A stretch of DNA of 64,000 nucleotides. Origin: Nocardioides silvaticus (GTDB taxonomy: Bacteria; Actinomycetota; Actinomycetes; Propionibacteriales; Nocardioidaceae). Location: the NCBI RefSeq assembly GCF_003160695.1, contig NZ_QGDD01000003.1:248001-312000 (forward strand). Direction: 5' to 3'. This document shows, piece by piece, positions 7,874-16,671 of this stretch (position 1 is the first letter of the stretch; the number at the start of each line of letters is the position of its first letter). A program made the translations under genes and the position numbers. The notes beneath the pieces were generated by a model, which did not search any database, was not told where the DNA came from, and saw only the letters and a list, made by a program, of their open reading frames with translations.

Positions 7874-9625
7874 GTGACCGCTCCGAACGGCCAGGTCACC
7901 GTGCTGGCCACGACGCTGATCGATGCCGATCCCGTCGACTACCTGATCCTCGCGACGTACTTCGTCTTCGTGCTCGGCATCGGCCTGATGGCCCGGCGGC
8001 ACGTGTCCGACTCCGTCGACTTCTTCCTCTCGGGGCGCTCGCTTCCCGCGTGGGTGACCGGCCTGGCGTTCATCTCCGCCAACCTCGGCGCCGTCGAGAT
8101 CATGGGGATGTCGGCCTCGGGCGCCGAGTTCGGGCTGCCGACCGTGCACTACTTCTGGGTCGGCGCGATCCCGGCGATGCTGTTCCTCGGCGTCGTGATG
8201 ATGCCGTTCTACTACGGCTCGAAGGTGCGGTCGGTCCCGGAGTTCATGCTGCGCCGGTTCGGCCCGGGGGCGCACCTGGTCAACTCGATCTCGTTCGCTC
8301 TGGCGCAGCTGCTCATCGCCGGCGTCAACCTCTACCTGCTCGGAACGATCGTCCACGCGCTGCTCGGCTGGCCGCTGTGGGTCGCGCTGATCGTCGCCGC
8401 CGCGGTCGTGCTGTCCTACATCACGCTGGGCGGGCTCTCGGCCGCGATCTACAACGAGGTGCTGCAGTTCTTCGTGATCGTGGCGGCGCTGCTGCCGCTC
8501 ACCCTGCTCGGGCTCCACCGGGTCGGCGGCTGGGACGGGCTCACCGACAAGATCACCGCCGCGGCGAACGACGGCGCGGGGCCCCCGGCCGAGCAGCAGC
8601 TCGAGTCGTGGCCCGGCCAGGCGCTCTCCGGGTTCGACTCCTCGATCCTCTCGGTGATCGGCATCGTCTTCGGCCTCGGCTTCGTGCTGTCCTTCGGCTA
8701 CTGGACGACGAACTTCGTCGAGGTGCAGCGCGCGATGGCCTCCGACTCCATCTCCTCGGCCCGGAAGACACCGGTGATCGGCGCCTTCCCGAAGATGTTC
8801 ATCCCGTTCATCACGATCATCCCCGGCATGATCGCCGCGGTCCTCGTGACCGAGATGGCCGACCTCAAGGCCGGCGGCGCACCGAAGGGCGGCGCGTCCG
8901 GCGACGGCGTCGCCTACAACGACGCGCTGCTCTACCTGATGCGCGACCTGCTGCCCAACGGCCTGCTGGGCCTGGCGATCACCGGCCTGCTGGCCGCGTT
9001 CATGGCCGGCATGGCGGCCAACGTGTCGGCGTTCAACACCGTCTTCAGCTACGACCTGTGGCAGGACTACGTCGTCAAGGACCGCGACGACGACTACTAC
9101 CTGAAGGTCGGACGGATCGCGACGGTGGCGGCAACCGGCGTCGCGATCCTGACCGCGTCCATCGCCGGCAACTTCTCCAACGTCATGACCTACCTGCAGA
9201 CGTTGTTCGGCTTCTTCAACGCCCCGCTCTTCGCGACCTTCATCCTCGGCATGTTCTGGCGCCGGATGACGCCGACCGCCGGGTGGATGGGCCTGGTCGC
9301 GGGTACGGCGTCCGCGGTGCTGGTCGCCTTCCTCAGCGAGGACGGCTTCGGGTCGCTCAGCACCGGCGTGATCCCCGTCAGCGGCCAGGGGGCGGCGTTC
9401 ATCGCGGCGTCGACCGCTTTCGTCGTCGACATCGCGCTCAGCATCGCGGTGTCGCTGGTGACGAAGCCGAAGCCGGTCAAGGAGCTCGCGGGGCTGGTCT
9501 ACTCCGAGACCCCGAAGGAGCAGCGCACCGACCCCGACGAGGCGTCGTACCCCTGGTACCGCCGGACCGTCCCGCTCGCCGGCCTGGCCCTGGTCATGGT
9601 CACCGTGCTGAACGTGATCTTCTGA
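7874..9625 (+). CDS. Sodium/solute symporter family transporter (583 aa)
   Basis: A 13-14 TM SSS-family (LeuT fold) carrier. Conserved parts include the early DFFLSGRSLPAWVTGLAFISANLGAVE and the mid-protein SFGYWTTNFVEVQRAMAS. The substrate may be a sugar, organic acid or amino acid; it cannot be assigned. The frame opens at 7787, but GTG 7874 gives a normal length and N-terminus. A small two-helix membrane protein follows by 10 nt and probably acts with it. Confidence 0.8.
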   Translation: MTAPNGQVTVLATTLIDADPVDYLILATYFVFVLGIGLMARRHVSDSVDFFLSGRSLPAWVTGLAFISANLGAVEIMGMSASGAEFGLPTVHYFWVGAIPAMLFLGVVMMPFYYGSKVRSVPEFMLRRFGPGAHLVNSISFALAQLLIAGVNLYLLGTIVHALLGWPLWVALIVAAAVVLSYITLGGLSAAIYNEVLQFFVIVAALLPLTLLGLHRVGGWDGLTDKITAAANDGAGPPAEQQLESWPGQALSGFDSSILSVIGIVFGLGFVLSFGYWTTNFVEVQRAMASDSISSARKTPVIGAFPKMFIPFITIIPGMIAAVLVTEMADLKAGGAPKGGASGDGVAYNDALLYLMRDLLPNGLLGLAITGLLAAFMAGMAANVSAFNTVFSYDLWQDYVVKDRDDDYYLKVGRIATVAATGVAILTASIAGNFSNVMTYLQTLFGFFNAPLFATFILGMFWRRMTPTAGWMGLVAGTASAVLVAFLSEDGFGSLSTGVIPVSGQGAAFIAASTAFVVDIALSIAVSLVTKPKPVKELAGLVYSETPKEQRTDPDEASYPWYRRTVPLAGLALVMVTVLNVIF

Positions 9626-9635
9626 GGAGACAGGA

Positions 9636-9926
9636 ATGACAACGGACGCAGGCCACGCAGACGACACCGGCACCGGCAGGAAGCGGACCGCCGGGGCCCT
9701 CGACGTGCGCAGCATCATCGGCTTCCTGCTGACGATCTACGGCGTGATCCTCCTGCTGCTCGGCCTGTTCGCGAGCACCGAGCCGGCCTCGCCCGACGCC
9801 CCGAGCGGCGGCGGCGACGTCAACGCGAACCTGTGGGCCGGGCTGGCGCTGCTGGTCGTCGGCGGCGGGTTCCTGCTGTGGTGGCGGCTCCGGCCGATCG
9901 TGGTCCCCCAGGACTCCGACCGGTAG
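9636..9926 (+). CDS. Small two-helix membrane protein (96 aa)
   Basis: It has two predicted hydrophobic helices, one at ~27-47 (IIGFLLTIYGVILLLLGLFAS) and one at ~67-84 (LWAGLALLVVGGGFLLWW), with a polar N-terminus. It follows the symporter by 10 nt with GAGGAGA before its ATG, so the two are likely one operon. Analogous small membrane subunits accompany some SSS transporters. No family name is known to me. Confidence 0.7.
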   Translation: MTTDAGHADDTGTGRKRTAGALDVRSIIGFLLTIYGVILLLLGLFASTEPASPDAPSGGGDVNANLWAGLALLVVGGGFLLWWRLRPIVVPQDSDR

Positions 9927-9929
9927 CGG

Positions 9930-11120
9930 TCAGCCGAGCGGCTCCGACTCGATGTCGAAGTACTCCTGGTAGGCCCGCACCCGTTCCCGCAGCTCGCCCT
10001 CGTCGAGCCCGGTGTCGGCGAACGTGTAGCGCTTGAGGCTGCCGGCCTGGTCGCCCGGGTGGGCGGCGAGGAACGCGCGCATCCGTGACTCGGCCTCGGC
10101 GGTGAGCTCGAACCCGAGCCGGTCGTAGATCCGGGCGACGGCGGCGATCAGGTCGTGCCGGATGTCCTGGTAGCGGATGTCGATGACGCGTCCGGTGTCG
10201 AACACCCCGTCGGCGCGGGCCTGGAGGGCGCGGTCGAGACCCACGACGATGTCCTCGCCGTACTGCTGAGCCAGCCGGGTCACCTCGAAGTGGTCGGTCG
10301 TCATCTCCCGCAGGCTGGCGCCGAGGGCGCTGATCGAGGCGATCACCTTGAGCGGGTCGCGGTGGTTCTGGATGACGATGGCGTCGGGGTAGGTCGCCAT
10401 CAGGTCGGGCAGGCACCACAGGTGCGCCGGCGACTTCAGCAGCCAGCGCTCGCCGTGGTGCTCGGACTGCAGGTGCTGGAGGAACCGGCGGTGATAGGCG
10501 TAGGCCTCGCCCATGTCGGCCTCGTGCAGCAGCCAGCGGTTGTAGGTCGGCACCTCGAACTGCAGCGCGTGCTGCATCGACTTGAAGTCGCCGGTGAAGA
10601 TCCGCACGTCCTCCTGCGCCAGCCGGGCGCCCAGCTCGTGGAACGCCGCGAAGCCCGGGATGAAGGAGTCGACGAGGTCGAACTGCGCCTGGCACTCCTC
10701 GATCCGCGGGTCGGTGTCGTAGGTCTCGGTCCGCGGGGCGGGCACCGGCCGCTCGACCTCCCAGCTGAGCGGCGCCCGGTTCGCCGGGTCCTGGGCCATC
10801 AGGTCGAGCAGGATCGTCGTGCCGGTGCGAGGCTGGCCGACGATGATGACCGGCTGCCGGACCTCCTGCTCGGCGACGGCGGGGTGCTCCTTGCGCCAGG
10901 CCTCGATGCGGAGCCGGTTGGCCAGGTCGGCGACCACACCGTCCTCAGCGACGCCGACGCCGATCTCGTTGAGCTGGGCGTGCTCCTCGAGGTCGGCGAG
11001 GTAGATCTCGAGACCCGTGCGCCAGGTGTCGGCGCCGAAGTCGTCGGCGCCCGCGGCCGCGACGGCGGCCTCGACGAGGCGGTCGGCACGCTGGGTGGCG
11101 GTCTCACGGAGCTGGGTCAT
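9930..11120 (-). CDS. Sulfotransferase family protein (396 aa)
   Basis: The PAPS-binding loop is visible as IVGQPRTGTTILLDLM, and the later NHRDPLKVIASISAL fits the 3'-phosphate-binding region of sulfotransferases. It would transfer sulfate from PAPS to an acceptor such as a lipid or sugar; acceptor unknown. The ATG at 11120 overlaps the TetR stop by 4 nt, making a regulator-enzyme operon. The longer frame to 11348 is only the TetR gene region. Confidence 0.8.
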   Translation of the reverse strand: MTQLRETATQRADRLVEAAVAAAGADDFGADTWRTGLEIYLADLEEHAQLNEIGVGVAEDGVVADLANRLRIEAWRKEHPAVAEQEVRQPVIIVGQPRTGTTILLDLMAQDPANRAPLSWEVERPVPAPRTETYDTDPRIEECQAQFDLVDSFIPGFAAFHELGARLAQEDVRIFTGDFKSMQHALQFEVPTYNRWLLHEADMGEAYAYHRRFLQHLQSEHHGERWLLKSPAHLWCLPDLMATYPDAIVIQNHRDPLKVIASISALGASLREMTTDHFEVTRLAQQYGEDIVVGLDRALQARADGVFDTGRVIDIRYQDIRHDLIAAVARIYDRLGFELTAEAESRMRAFLAAHPGDQAGSLKRYTFADTGLDEGELRERVRAYQEYFDIESEPLG

Positions 11121-11731
11121 GGGTTCCTCCTGGGTACGTCGATCGCGGCGAGGTGGTCCTGGATGAGCCGGGGCAGGTCGCCGGCGCCGTCGTCGGTCAG
11201 CCACGCGTCGACGGCGAGCCGCCACGCGGCCATCGTGATCGCGCCGACCAGGCGCGGGCGGGGGTCGCCGGGCACGAGATCGTCGAAGCGGCGCGCCACC
11301 GAGGCGGCGATGGCGACCTCCCAGTCGACGTAGAGGTGGAGCGTCCACGCCATCAGCGCGGGCGAGGACCAGCTCAGGCGCGCCTGCTCGAGGAACATCG
11401 CGCGCTGCGCCTCGAAGTCCTCACCCAGCCGGGCGGAGGCGCGTCGTACGGCGTCCAGCGGGCCGACCTCGTCCGGGATCTCCTCGAGGATCCCCACCAG
11501 CACGAAGATCGCCGCGCCCGAGAGACCGGCGGCGATCGCGAGCTCCTTGGACTCGAAGTGCCGGAAGAAGGTCGCTCGACCGATGCCCGCGGCGGCGGCG
11601 ATGTCGTCGACCGTCGTCCTCTCGATCCCGCGCTCGCCGACGAGCCGCGCGGCGGCGTCGGCGATGGCCTGGCGGGTGCGGATCCGGTTGAGCTCCCGGC
11701 GTCCCCGTGGCTCTGGTGCGGCTTCGGTCAT
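11117..11731 (-). CDS. TetR family transcriptional regulator (204 aa)
   Basis: The N-terminal helix-turn-helix at residues ~15-60 (TRQAIADAAARLVGERGIERTTVDDIAAAAGIGRATFFRHF) is a standard TetR DNA-binding domain; the rest is an alpha-helical ligand domain. It is divergent from the quinone oxidoreductase gene, and a perfect TGATAC-N3-GTATCA palindrome lies just 13 nt before its start. It probably represses its own operon and the divergent gene until a ligand, perhaps a quinone or lipid-like compound, binds. Confidence 0.88.
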   Translation of the reverse strand: MTEAAPEPRGRRELNRIRTRQAIADAAARLVGERGIERTTVDDIAAAAGIGRATFFRHFESKELAIAAGLSGAAIFVLVGILEEIPDEVGPLDAVRRASARLGEDFEAQRAMFLEQARLSWSSPALMAWTLHLYVDWEVAIAASVARRFDDLVPGDPRPRLVGAITMAAWRLAVDAWLTDDGAGDLPRLIQDHLAAIDVPRRNP

Positions 11732-11743
11732 GGTGGTACAAAA

Positions 11744-11758
11744 TGATACAGAGTATCA
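11744..11758. promoter_or_regulatory. Palindromic operator for the TetR regulator
   Basis: TGATAC AGA GTATCA: perfect 6-nt arms with a 3-nt centre in the short A/T-richer gap between the divergent TetR and oxidoreductase genes. The placement and symmetry are what a TetR dimer would bind. Confidence 0.6.
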
Positions 11759-11789
11759 ACTTCTGTTGTCTATGATCCAAGGAGGTCCG

Positions 11790-12824
11790 GTGCGAGCACT
11801 GCAGGTGACCCGGCACGGCGACCCGCTCGACGTGCTGGCGGTGGTCGACGTCGAGCCGCCGACGCCCGGACCGGGAGAGGTGCTGGTGCGGGTCGCGACC
11901 GGTGCGCTCAACAACGGCGACGTCCAGCGCTGCCTGGGTGGCCTGGTCACGATGGGCAAGGAGCCGCCGTACACCCTGGGCATGGACGTGTGCGGCACGG
12001 TCGAGGCGGCCGGCGAGGGTGCCGAGGCGTGGGTCGGGCAGCGGGTCGTCGCCGTCGGCAAGGACGCCTTCGGCGGGCTGGCCGAGCTCGCGCTCGCTCC
12101 GGCCGCGGGGGTGTTCGCGGCCCCGCCCGAGCTCGGCGACGAGGAGGCCGGCGGCTTCCTGCTGCCGTTCCACACCGCCTACCTCGCGCTGGTCGTGCGC
12201 GCGGCCCTGCAACCGGGCGAGACGCTGCTGGTGACGTCGGGGGCGAGCGGTGTCGGCTCGGCGCTCGTCCAGGTCGGCGTCGCGGCCGGCGCGCGGGTGC
12301 TGGCGACGGCGAGCTCGCCGGAGAAGGCCGAGCTGTGCCGGGCGCTGGGCGCCGAGCAGGTCCTCGACCCCGACCCCGCCTCGCTGCCCGAGGCCGTGCT
12401 CACCGCCACCGACGACGCGGGCGCCGACGTGGTCGCCGACCTGGTCGGCGGCGAGCTGACCGGTCGGTTGTGGACGTGCACGGCACGCGAGGGCCGCTAC
12501 CTGCCGCTCGGCTTCACCGGCGACCCGGAGGCCGGCATGTCCGGTCACCCGCTGCGGATGGTCGGCATCGGCAACTTCTCCGTCGTCGGCGTGCTGTCGG
12601 CCTGGGTCGAGCACGTCGACCCGATGCTGCGGCGCTTCGGGCTCCATCCCTTCCTCCGCGAGACCGGGGACCAGGTGCACGCCGCCCTGCTGGAGTGGGT
12701 CGCCGCCGGCACCGTCCGGCCGCACGTCGGTCGCGTCGTGTCGCTCGAGGAGGCGCCCGCCGCCCTCGCCGACCACCAGCACCGCCGCTCCATCGGTCGC
12801 ACGGTGGTCCGCATCGCCCGCTGA
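11790..12824 (+). CDS. Zinc-independent MDR quinone oxidoreductase (344 aa)
   Basis: A medium-chain dehydrogenase/reductase of the NADPH:quinone reductase type. The Rossmann loop is seen in VTSGASGVGSALVQVGVAAGARVLATASSPEKAE, and the structural zinc cysteines are absent. The start is GTG 11790, with a strong AAGGAGG at 11779-11785; the frame extends upstream into the operator region. It is divergent from the TetR-sulfotransferase pair and shares their operator. Substrate unknown. Confidence 0.85.
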   Translation: MRALQVTRHGDPLDVLAVVDVEPPTPGPGEVLVRVATGALNNGDVQRCLGGLVTMGKEPPYTLGMDVCGTVEAAGEGAEAWVGQRVVAVGKDAFGGLAELALAPAAGVFAAPPELGDEEAGGFLLPFHTAYLALVVRAALQPGETLLVTSGASGVGSALVQVGVAAGARVLATASSPEKAELCRALGAEQVLDPDPASLPEAVLTATDDAGADVVADLVGGELTGRLWTCTAREGRYLPLGFTGDPEAGMSGHPLRMVGIGNFSVVGVLSAWVEHVDPMLRRFGLHPFLRETGDQVHAALLEWVAAGTVRPHVGRVVSLEEAPAALADHQHRRSIGRTVVRIAR

Positions 12825-12891
12825 GCGCGCGCCGCCCTTGCCTGACCGCGGGCCACCGGACAGGCTTGGGCGGCATGCGGGCGGGCCCGGG

Positions 12892-14274
12892 ATGAGCGAC
12901 GTCGTCAACGGCGGGGTCTCCCTGTGGTGGCAGCAGCTGGGGTCACCGGGCGTCACCCGTCCGCCGCTGCCGGGGTCCACTGCGGCCGACGTGTGCATCG
13001 TCGGCGGCGGCTTCACCGGCCTCTGGACGGCCTACTACCTCAAACGGGCCCAGCCCGACCTCCGGATCGTCGTGCTGGAGGGCCGGTTCGTCGGGTTCGG
13101 GGCCTCGGGGCGCAACGGCGGCTGGCTGACGAACTCGGTCACCGGCGGGCGGGAGCGCTACGCGCGCAGCCATGGCCGCAACGCGGCGATCGCCCAGCAG
13201 CGCGCGCTGAACGCCACCGTCGACGAGGTCATCGCCGTCACCCGGGACGAGGGCATCGACGCCGACATCGTCAAGGGCGGCGAGCTCGACGTGGCGCGGA
13301 GCGAGCCCCAGCTGGCCCGGCTGCGGGCCTCGGTCGCCGCCGAGGCGGAGTGGCCGGCAACGGACCTCCAGCTCCTCGACGCGGCGGAGACCGCCGCGCG
13401 CGTCGACATCGCCGGCGCCCTCGGCGGCTCGTGGCACCCCCACTGCGCGCGGATCCACCCGGCCAAGCTCGTGGTCGGGCTCGCGGCAGCGGCCGAGCGG
13501 CTGGGCGTCGTCGTCCACGAGGACACCCCGGTCGAGGAGATCGGTCCCGGACGGGCGCGCACCGCGCGCGGCGTGGTGCGTGCCGACCACGTCCTCCGCG
13601 CGACCGAGGGCTTCACCGCCCGCATCCGGAGCGAGCACCGCACCTGGCTGCCGATGAACTCCTCGATGGTCGCGACCGCGCCCATCCCGGCCGAGCTCTG
13701 GGAGCGCCTCGGCTGGCAGGGCCGCGAGACGCTCGGCGACCTGGCGCACGTCTACATGTACGCCCAGCGCACCGCCGACGACCGGATCGCGTTCGGCGGT
13801 CGCGGCGTGCCCTACCGCTACGGGTCCCGGGTGGACGCCGACGGTCGCACCCAGGACCGCACGATCGAGAGCCTCACCCGGCTGCTTCGCGCGTTCTTCC
13901 CGGCTCTCGCCGACGTTCCGATCACCCACGCGTGGTCGGGCGTCCTCGGCGTTCCCCGCGACTGGTCGTCCACCGTCACCCTCGACCGCGCCACCGGCCT
14001 CGGCCATGCCGGCGGCTACGTCGGCACCGGGGTCACCGCCACCAACCTCGCCGGGCGCACCCTGGCCGACCTCGTGCTCGGCCGTGACACCGAGATCACC
14101 CGGCTGCCCTGGGTCGGCCACCGCGCCCGCCGGTGGGAGGTCGAGCCCCTGCGCTGGCTCGCGGTGCAGGGGATCTACGGCGCCTACCGGGCCGCCGACC
14201 GCGCCGAGGGCAAGGGGCGTACGACGACCTCACCCCTCGCCCGCGTCGCGAACCTCATCTCCGGCCAGCACTGA
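12892..14274 (+). CDS. FAD-dependent oxidoreductase, DAO family (460 aa)
   Basis: The dinucleotide-binding motif VCIVGGGFTGLWTAYYL is at residues ~29-45 followed by the acidic strand end VVLEGRFVGFGASGRNGGWL, a pattern of D-amino-acid/glycine oxidase-like enzymes that act on amino groups. The C-terminal half has GYVGTGVTATNLAGRTLADL. It could oxidise an amino acid or polyamine such as gamma-glutamylputrescine. It is convergent with the catalase gene; a hydrogen-peroxide-forming oxidase beside a catalase is a plausible pairing but not proof of a link. Confidence 0.82.
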   Translation: MSDVVNGGVSLWWQQLGSPGVTRPPLPGSTAADVCIVGGGFTGLWTAYYLKRAQPDLRIVVLEGRFVGFGASGRNGGWLTNSVTGGRERYARSHGRNAAIAQQRALNATVDEVIAVTRDEGIDADIVKGGELDVARSEPQLARLRASVAAEAEWPATDLQLLDAAETAARVDIAGALGGSWHPHCARIHPAKLVVGLAAAAERLGVVVHEDTPVEEIGPGRARTARGVVRADHVLRATEGFTARIRSEHRTWLPMNSSMVATAPIPAELWERLGWQGRETLGDLAHVYMYAQRTADDRIAFGGRGVPYRYGSRVDADGRTQDRTIESLTRLLRAFFPALADVPITHAWSGVLGVPRDWSSTVTLDRATGLGHAGGYVGTGVTATNLAGRTLADLVLGRDTEITRLPWVGHRARRWEVEPLRWLAVQGIYGAYRAADRAEGKGRTTTSPLARVANLISGQH

Positions 14275-14289
14275 ACCGGCGGCCCCGGC

Positions 14290-16578
14290 TCAGCCGACGA
14301 CCGTCCGCTCCCAGACCCGGTGGCTGCGCAGCAGCACCTCGACCTCCGCGAGCACGTCGCTGCCCTTGGTCCCGGTGACGACCCCGGTCACGTCGACCGG
14401 CACGCCGGCGGCGGCGAGTGCCTCGATCCCGCTGCCCCAGGCGCCGATGGCCTTGGCGTGCCGATAGCACTCCTCGAGCATCAACCGGACCCGCGGGTCG
14501 AGCGGTGCGAGTGGCTCGTCCGCCTTCGCGTCGCGCACCGGGAACGCGTCGGGCGCCGGCGCCGGGCAGCCGGCCACGAGCACGGCGTCCAGCTCGACCG
14601 AGCGACCCGCGGCGAAGGTGCGCTGCACGACCGTGCCGTTCGACAGCTTGCCGCCGTGCGGCCCGATCACGAACGCCACCATGTCGTGGTCGGTGATCGC
14701 GTCGACCAGGTCGTCCACGCCGTCCAGGTCGCCGTCGTCGGCCACGACGATGCCGATGATCCGCCCGTCGGTCGGCCACTCCTGGCCGAGCTGCGAGAGC
14801 GCCGGGCTGGCCTCGACGACCGGCAGCGCCTCCTCGGCTGTCGGGGCCGGCAGCCCGAGCCCGGTGGCGACCTCGGCGCACAGCTCGGGGTCGATCCGTG
14901 CGAGCGCCAGGAGCTGCCGCTCCCGGATCGCCTGCTCGTAGCAGCGCGACAGCTCGAACGTGTAGGCGTTGATGATGTGCTGCTTCTCCACCGGCGTCAT
15001 GCTCAGCCAGAACAGGCGGACCTGGCTGAAGTGGTCGGCGAACGACACCGGCACGTCCCGCTCCTTGACCGACTCCGCGACCCGCACCGGCACGTCGACG
15101 AAGGCGCCGTCGCGCGGGCCCGAGGCGTGGAAGGGGCAGCCGCCGTCGAGCGAGTTCGGCTTGTACGGCGCGACGCCGGCGTGCACCGCGTGCTGGTGGA
15201 AGCCGTCGCGGAACATGTCGTTGACCGGCGCGTGGGGCCGGTTGATCGGGATCTGGTTGAAGTTCGGTCCCGCCAGCCGGGTGAGCTGCGTGTCGACGTA
15301 CGAGAACAGCCGGGTCTGCAGCAGCGGGTCGTTGGTGACGTCGATGCCCGGCACCAGGTTGCCGACGTGGAACGCGATCTGCTCGGTCTCGGCGAAGAAG
15401 TTCGTCGTGTTGCCGGTCAGCGTCAGCAGCCCGATCGGCTGCACCGGGGCCAGCTCCTCCGGGACGATCTTGGTCGGGTCGAGCAGGTCGATGCCCTGGA
15501 ACGTCTCGTCCGCGGTGTCCTCGAAGACCTGCACGCCCAGCTCCCACTGCGGGTAGGCGCCGGACTCGATGGCGTCGGCGAGGTCGCGGCGGTGGAAGTC
15601 GGGGTCGATGCCGCCGATCAGCTGCGCCTCCTCCCAGGTGAGGGAGTGGACGCCGAGCTTGGGCTTCCAGTGGAACTTCACCAGCGCGGTCTCGCCCTGC
15701 TGGTTGACCGTCCGGAAGGTGTGGACCCCGAAACCCTCCATCGTCCGGTAGGACCGCGGGATCCCCCGGTCGGACATGTTCCACATCGTGTGGTGCTGGG
15801 CCTCGGTGTGGAGGGACACGAAGTCCCAGAACGTGTCGTGCGCGCTCTGGGCCTGCGGGATCTCCCGGTCCGGGTGCGGCTTGCCGGCGTGGACGATGTC
15901 GGGGAACTTGATGCCGTCCTGGACGAAGAACACCGGGATGTTGTTGGCCACCAGGTCGAAGTTGCCCTCGTCGGTGTAGAACTTCGTGGCGAAGCCGCGG
16001 GTGTCGCGCACGGTGTCGGCGGACCCGCGCGACCCCAGCACGGTCGAGAACCGCACGAAGACGGGCGTCTCCTTGCCGCGGGCGAGGAACCCGGCCCGGC
16101 AGATCGGCTTGGCGTTGCCGTAGCCGACGAAGACGCCGTGCGCGCCCGACCCGCGCGCGTGCACGACCCGCTCCGGGATCCGCTCGTGGTCGAAGTGGGT
16201 GATCTTCTCGCGGAGGTGGTGGTCCTGCAGCAACGTCGGACCGCGGTCGCCGGCCTTGAGCGAGTGGTCGGTGTCGCGGAGCCGCGCACCGGTGGAGGTC
16301 GTGAGGAACTTGCCCTGCTGCGCGACCTGGTCGCGCGTCACCAGGGTCTCCGCGCCCGTCGGCGTACGACGGTCCGGGCCGGTCTGGTCCGGCTTCGGCG
16401 GCAGCGGCTCGATCGGCTTGGTCGGCTCGGCCACCTTCGGCGGCTTCGCTGCCGGCACCCCCGGCGCCCGTGGGGTGTCGAGCCCGGCGACCTTCTCCAA
16501 AGCCACCTCGGCGGCCTGCGTCACAGCGCTGCGCACTGCGTTCTTCACTACTCGTGCGGTCCTGCCGGCGTCCGCCAT
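14290..16578 (-). CDS. katE: Large-subunit monofunctional catalase (762 aa)
   Basis: A clade-2, HPII-like catalase. Catalytic His 140 lies in VVHARGSGAHG and Asn 213 in NNIPVFF; the heme-ligand Tyr is in RLFSYVDTQ. A C-terminal flavodoxin-like domain (~residues 600-762) marks the large-subunit class. It destroys hydrogen peroxide in the cytosol. The N-terminal ~60 residues are low complexity, rich in Pro and Lys. A SigB-type promoter (16618-16642) lies ~40 nt upstream, in line with general-stress control. Confidence 0.95.
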   Translation of the reverse strand: MADAGRTARVVKNAVRSAVTQAAEVALEKVAGLDTPRAPGVPAAKPPKVAEPTKPIEPLPPKPDQTGPDRRTPTGAETLVTRDQVAQQGKFLTTSTGARLRDTDHSLKAGDRGPTLLQDHHLREKITHFDHERIPERVVHARGSGAHGVFVGYGNAKPICRAGFLARGKETPVFVRFSTVLGSRGSADTVRDTRGFATKFYTDEGNFDLVANNIPVFFVQDGIKFPDIVHAGKPHPDREIPQAQSAHDTFWDFVSLHTEAQHHTMWNMSDRGIPRSYRTMEGFGVHTFRTVNQQGETALVKFHWKPKLGVHSLTWEEAQLIGGIDPDFHRRDLADAIESGAYPQWELGVQVFEDTADETFQGIDLLDPTKIVPEELAPVQPIGLLTLTGNTTNFFAETEQIAFHVGNLVPGIDVTNDPLLQTRLFSYVDTQLTRLAGPNFNQIPINRPHAPVNDMFRDGFHQHAVHAGVAPYKPNSLDGGCPFHASGPRDGAFVDVPVRVAESVKERDVPVSFADHFSQVRLFWLSMTPVEKQHIINAYTFELSRCYEQAIRERQLLALARIDPELCAEVATGLGLPAPTAEEALPVVEASPALSQLGQEWPTDGRIIGIVVADDGDLDGVDDLVDAITDHDMVAFVIGPHGGKLSNGTVVQRTFAAGRSVELDAVLVAGCPAPAPDAFPVRDAKADEPLAPLDPRVRLMLEECYRHAKAIGAWGSGIEALAAAGVPVDVTGVVTGTKGSDVLAEVEVLLRSHRVWERTVVG

Positions 16579-16617
16579 CTTCGCTCCCTCGATCGGCTCG
16601 TTACCCAGACCGGGCGG

Positions 16618-16642
16618 ATACCCGGGCAGGGGCGGCCCATCC
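16618..16642 (-). promoter_or_regulatory. Putative SigB-type promoter of the catalase gene
   Basis: Minus strand reads GGAT, 15 nt, GGGTAT, then ~39 nt to the catalase ATG. The layout is identical to that ahead of the DUF2945 gene. Confidence 0.55.
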
Positions 16643-16671
16643 GGGCAAGGAGCGACCGGAACCGGAGAGGC

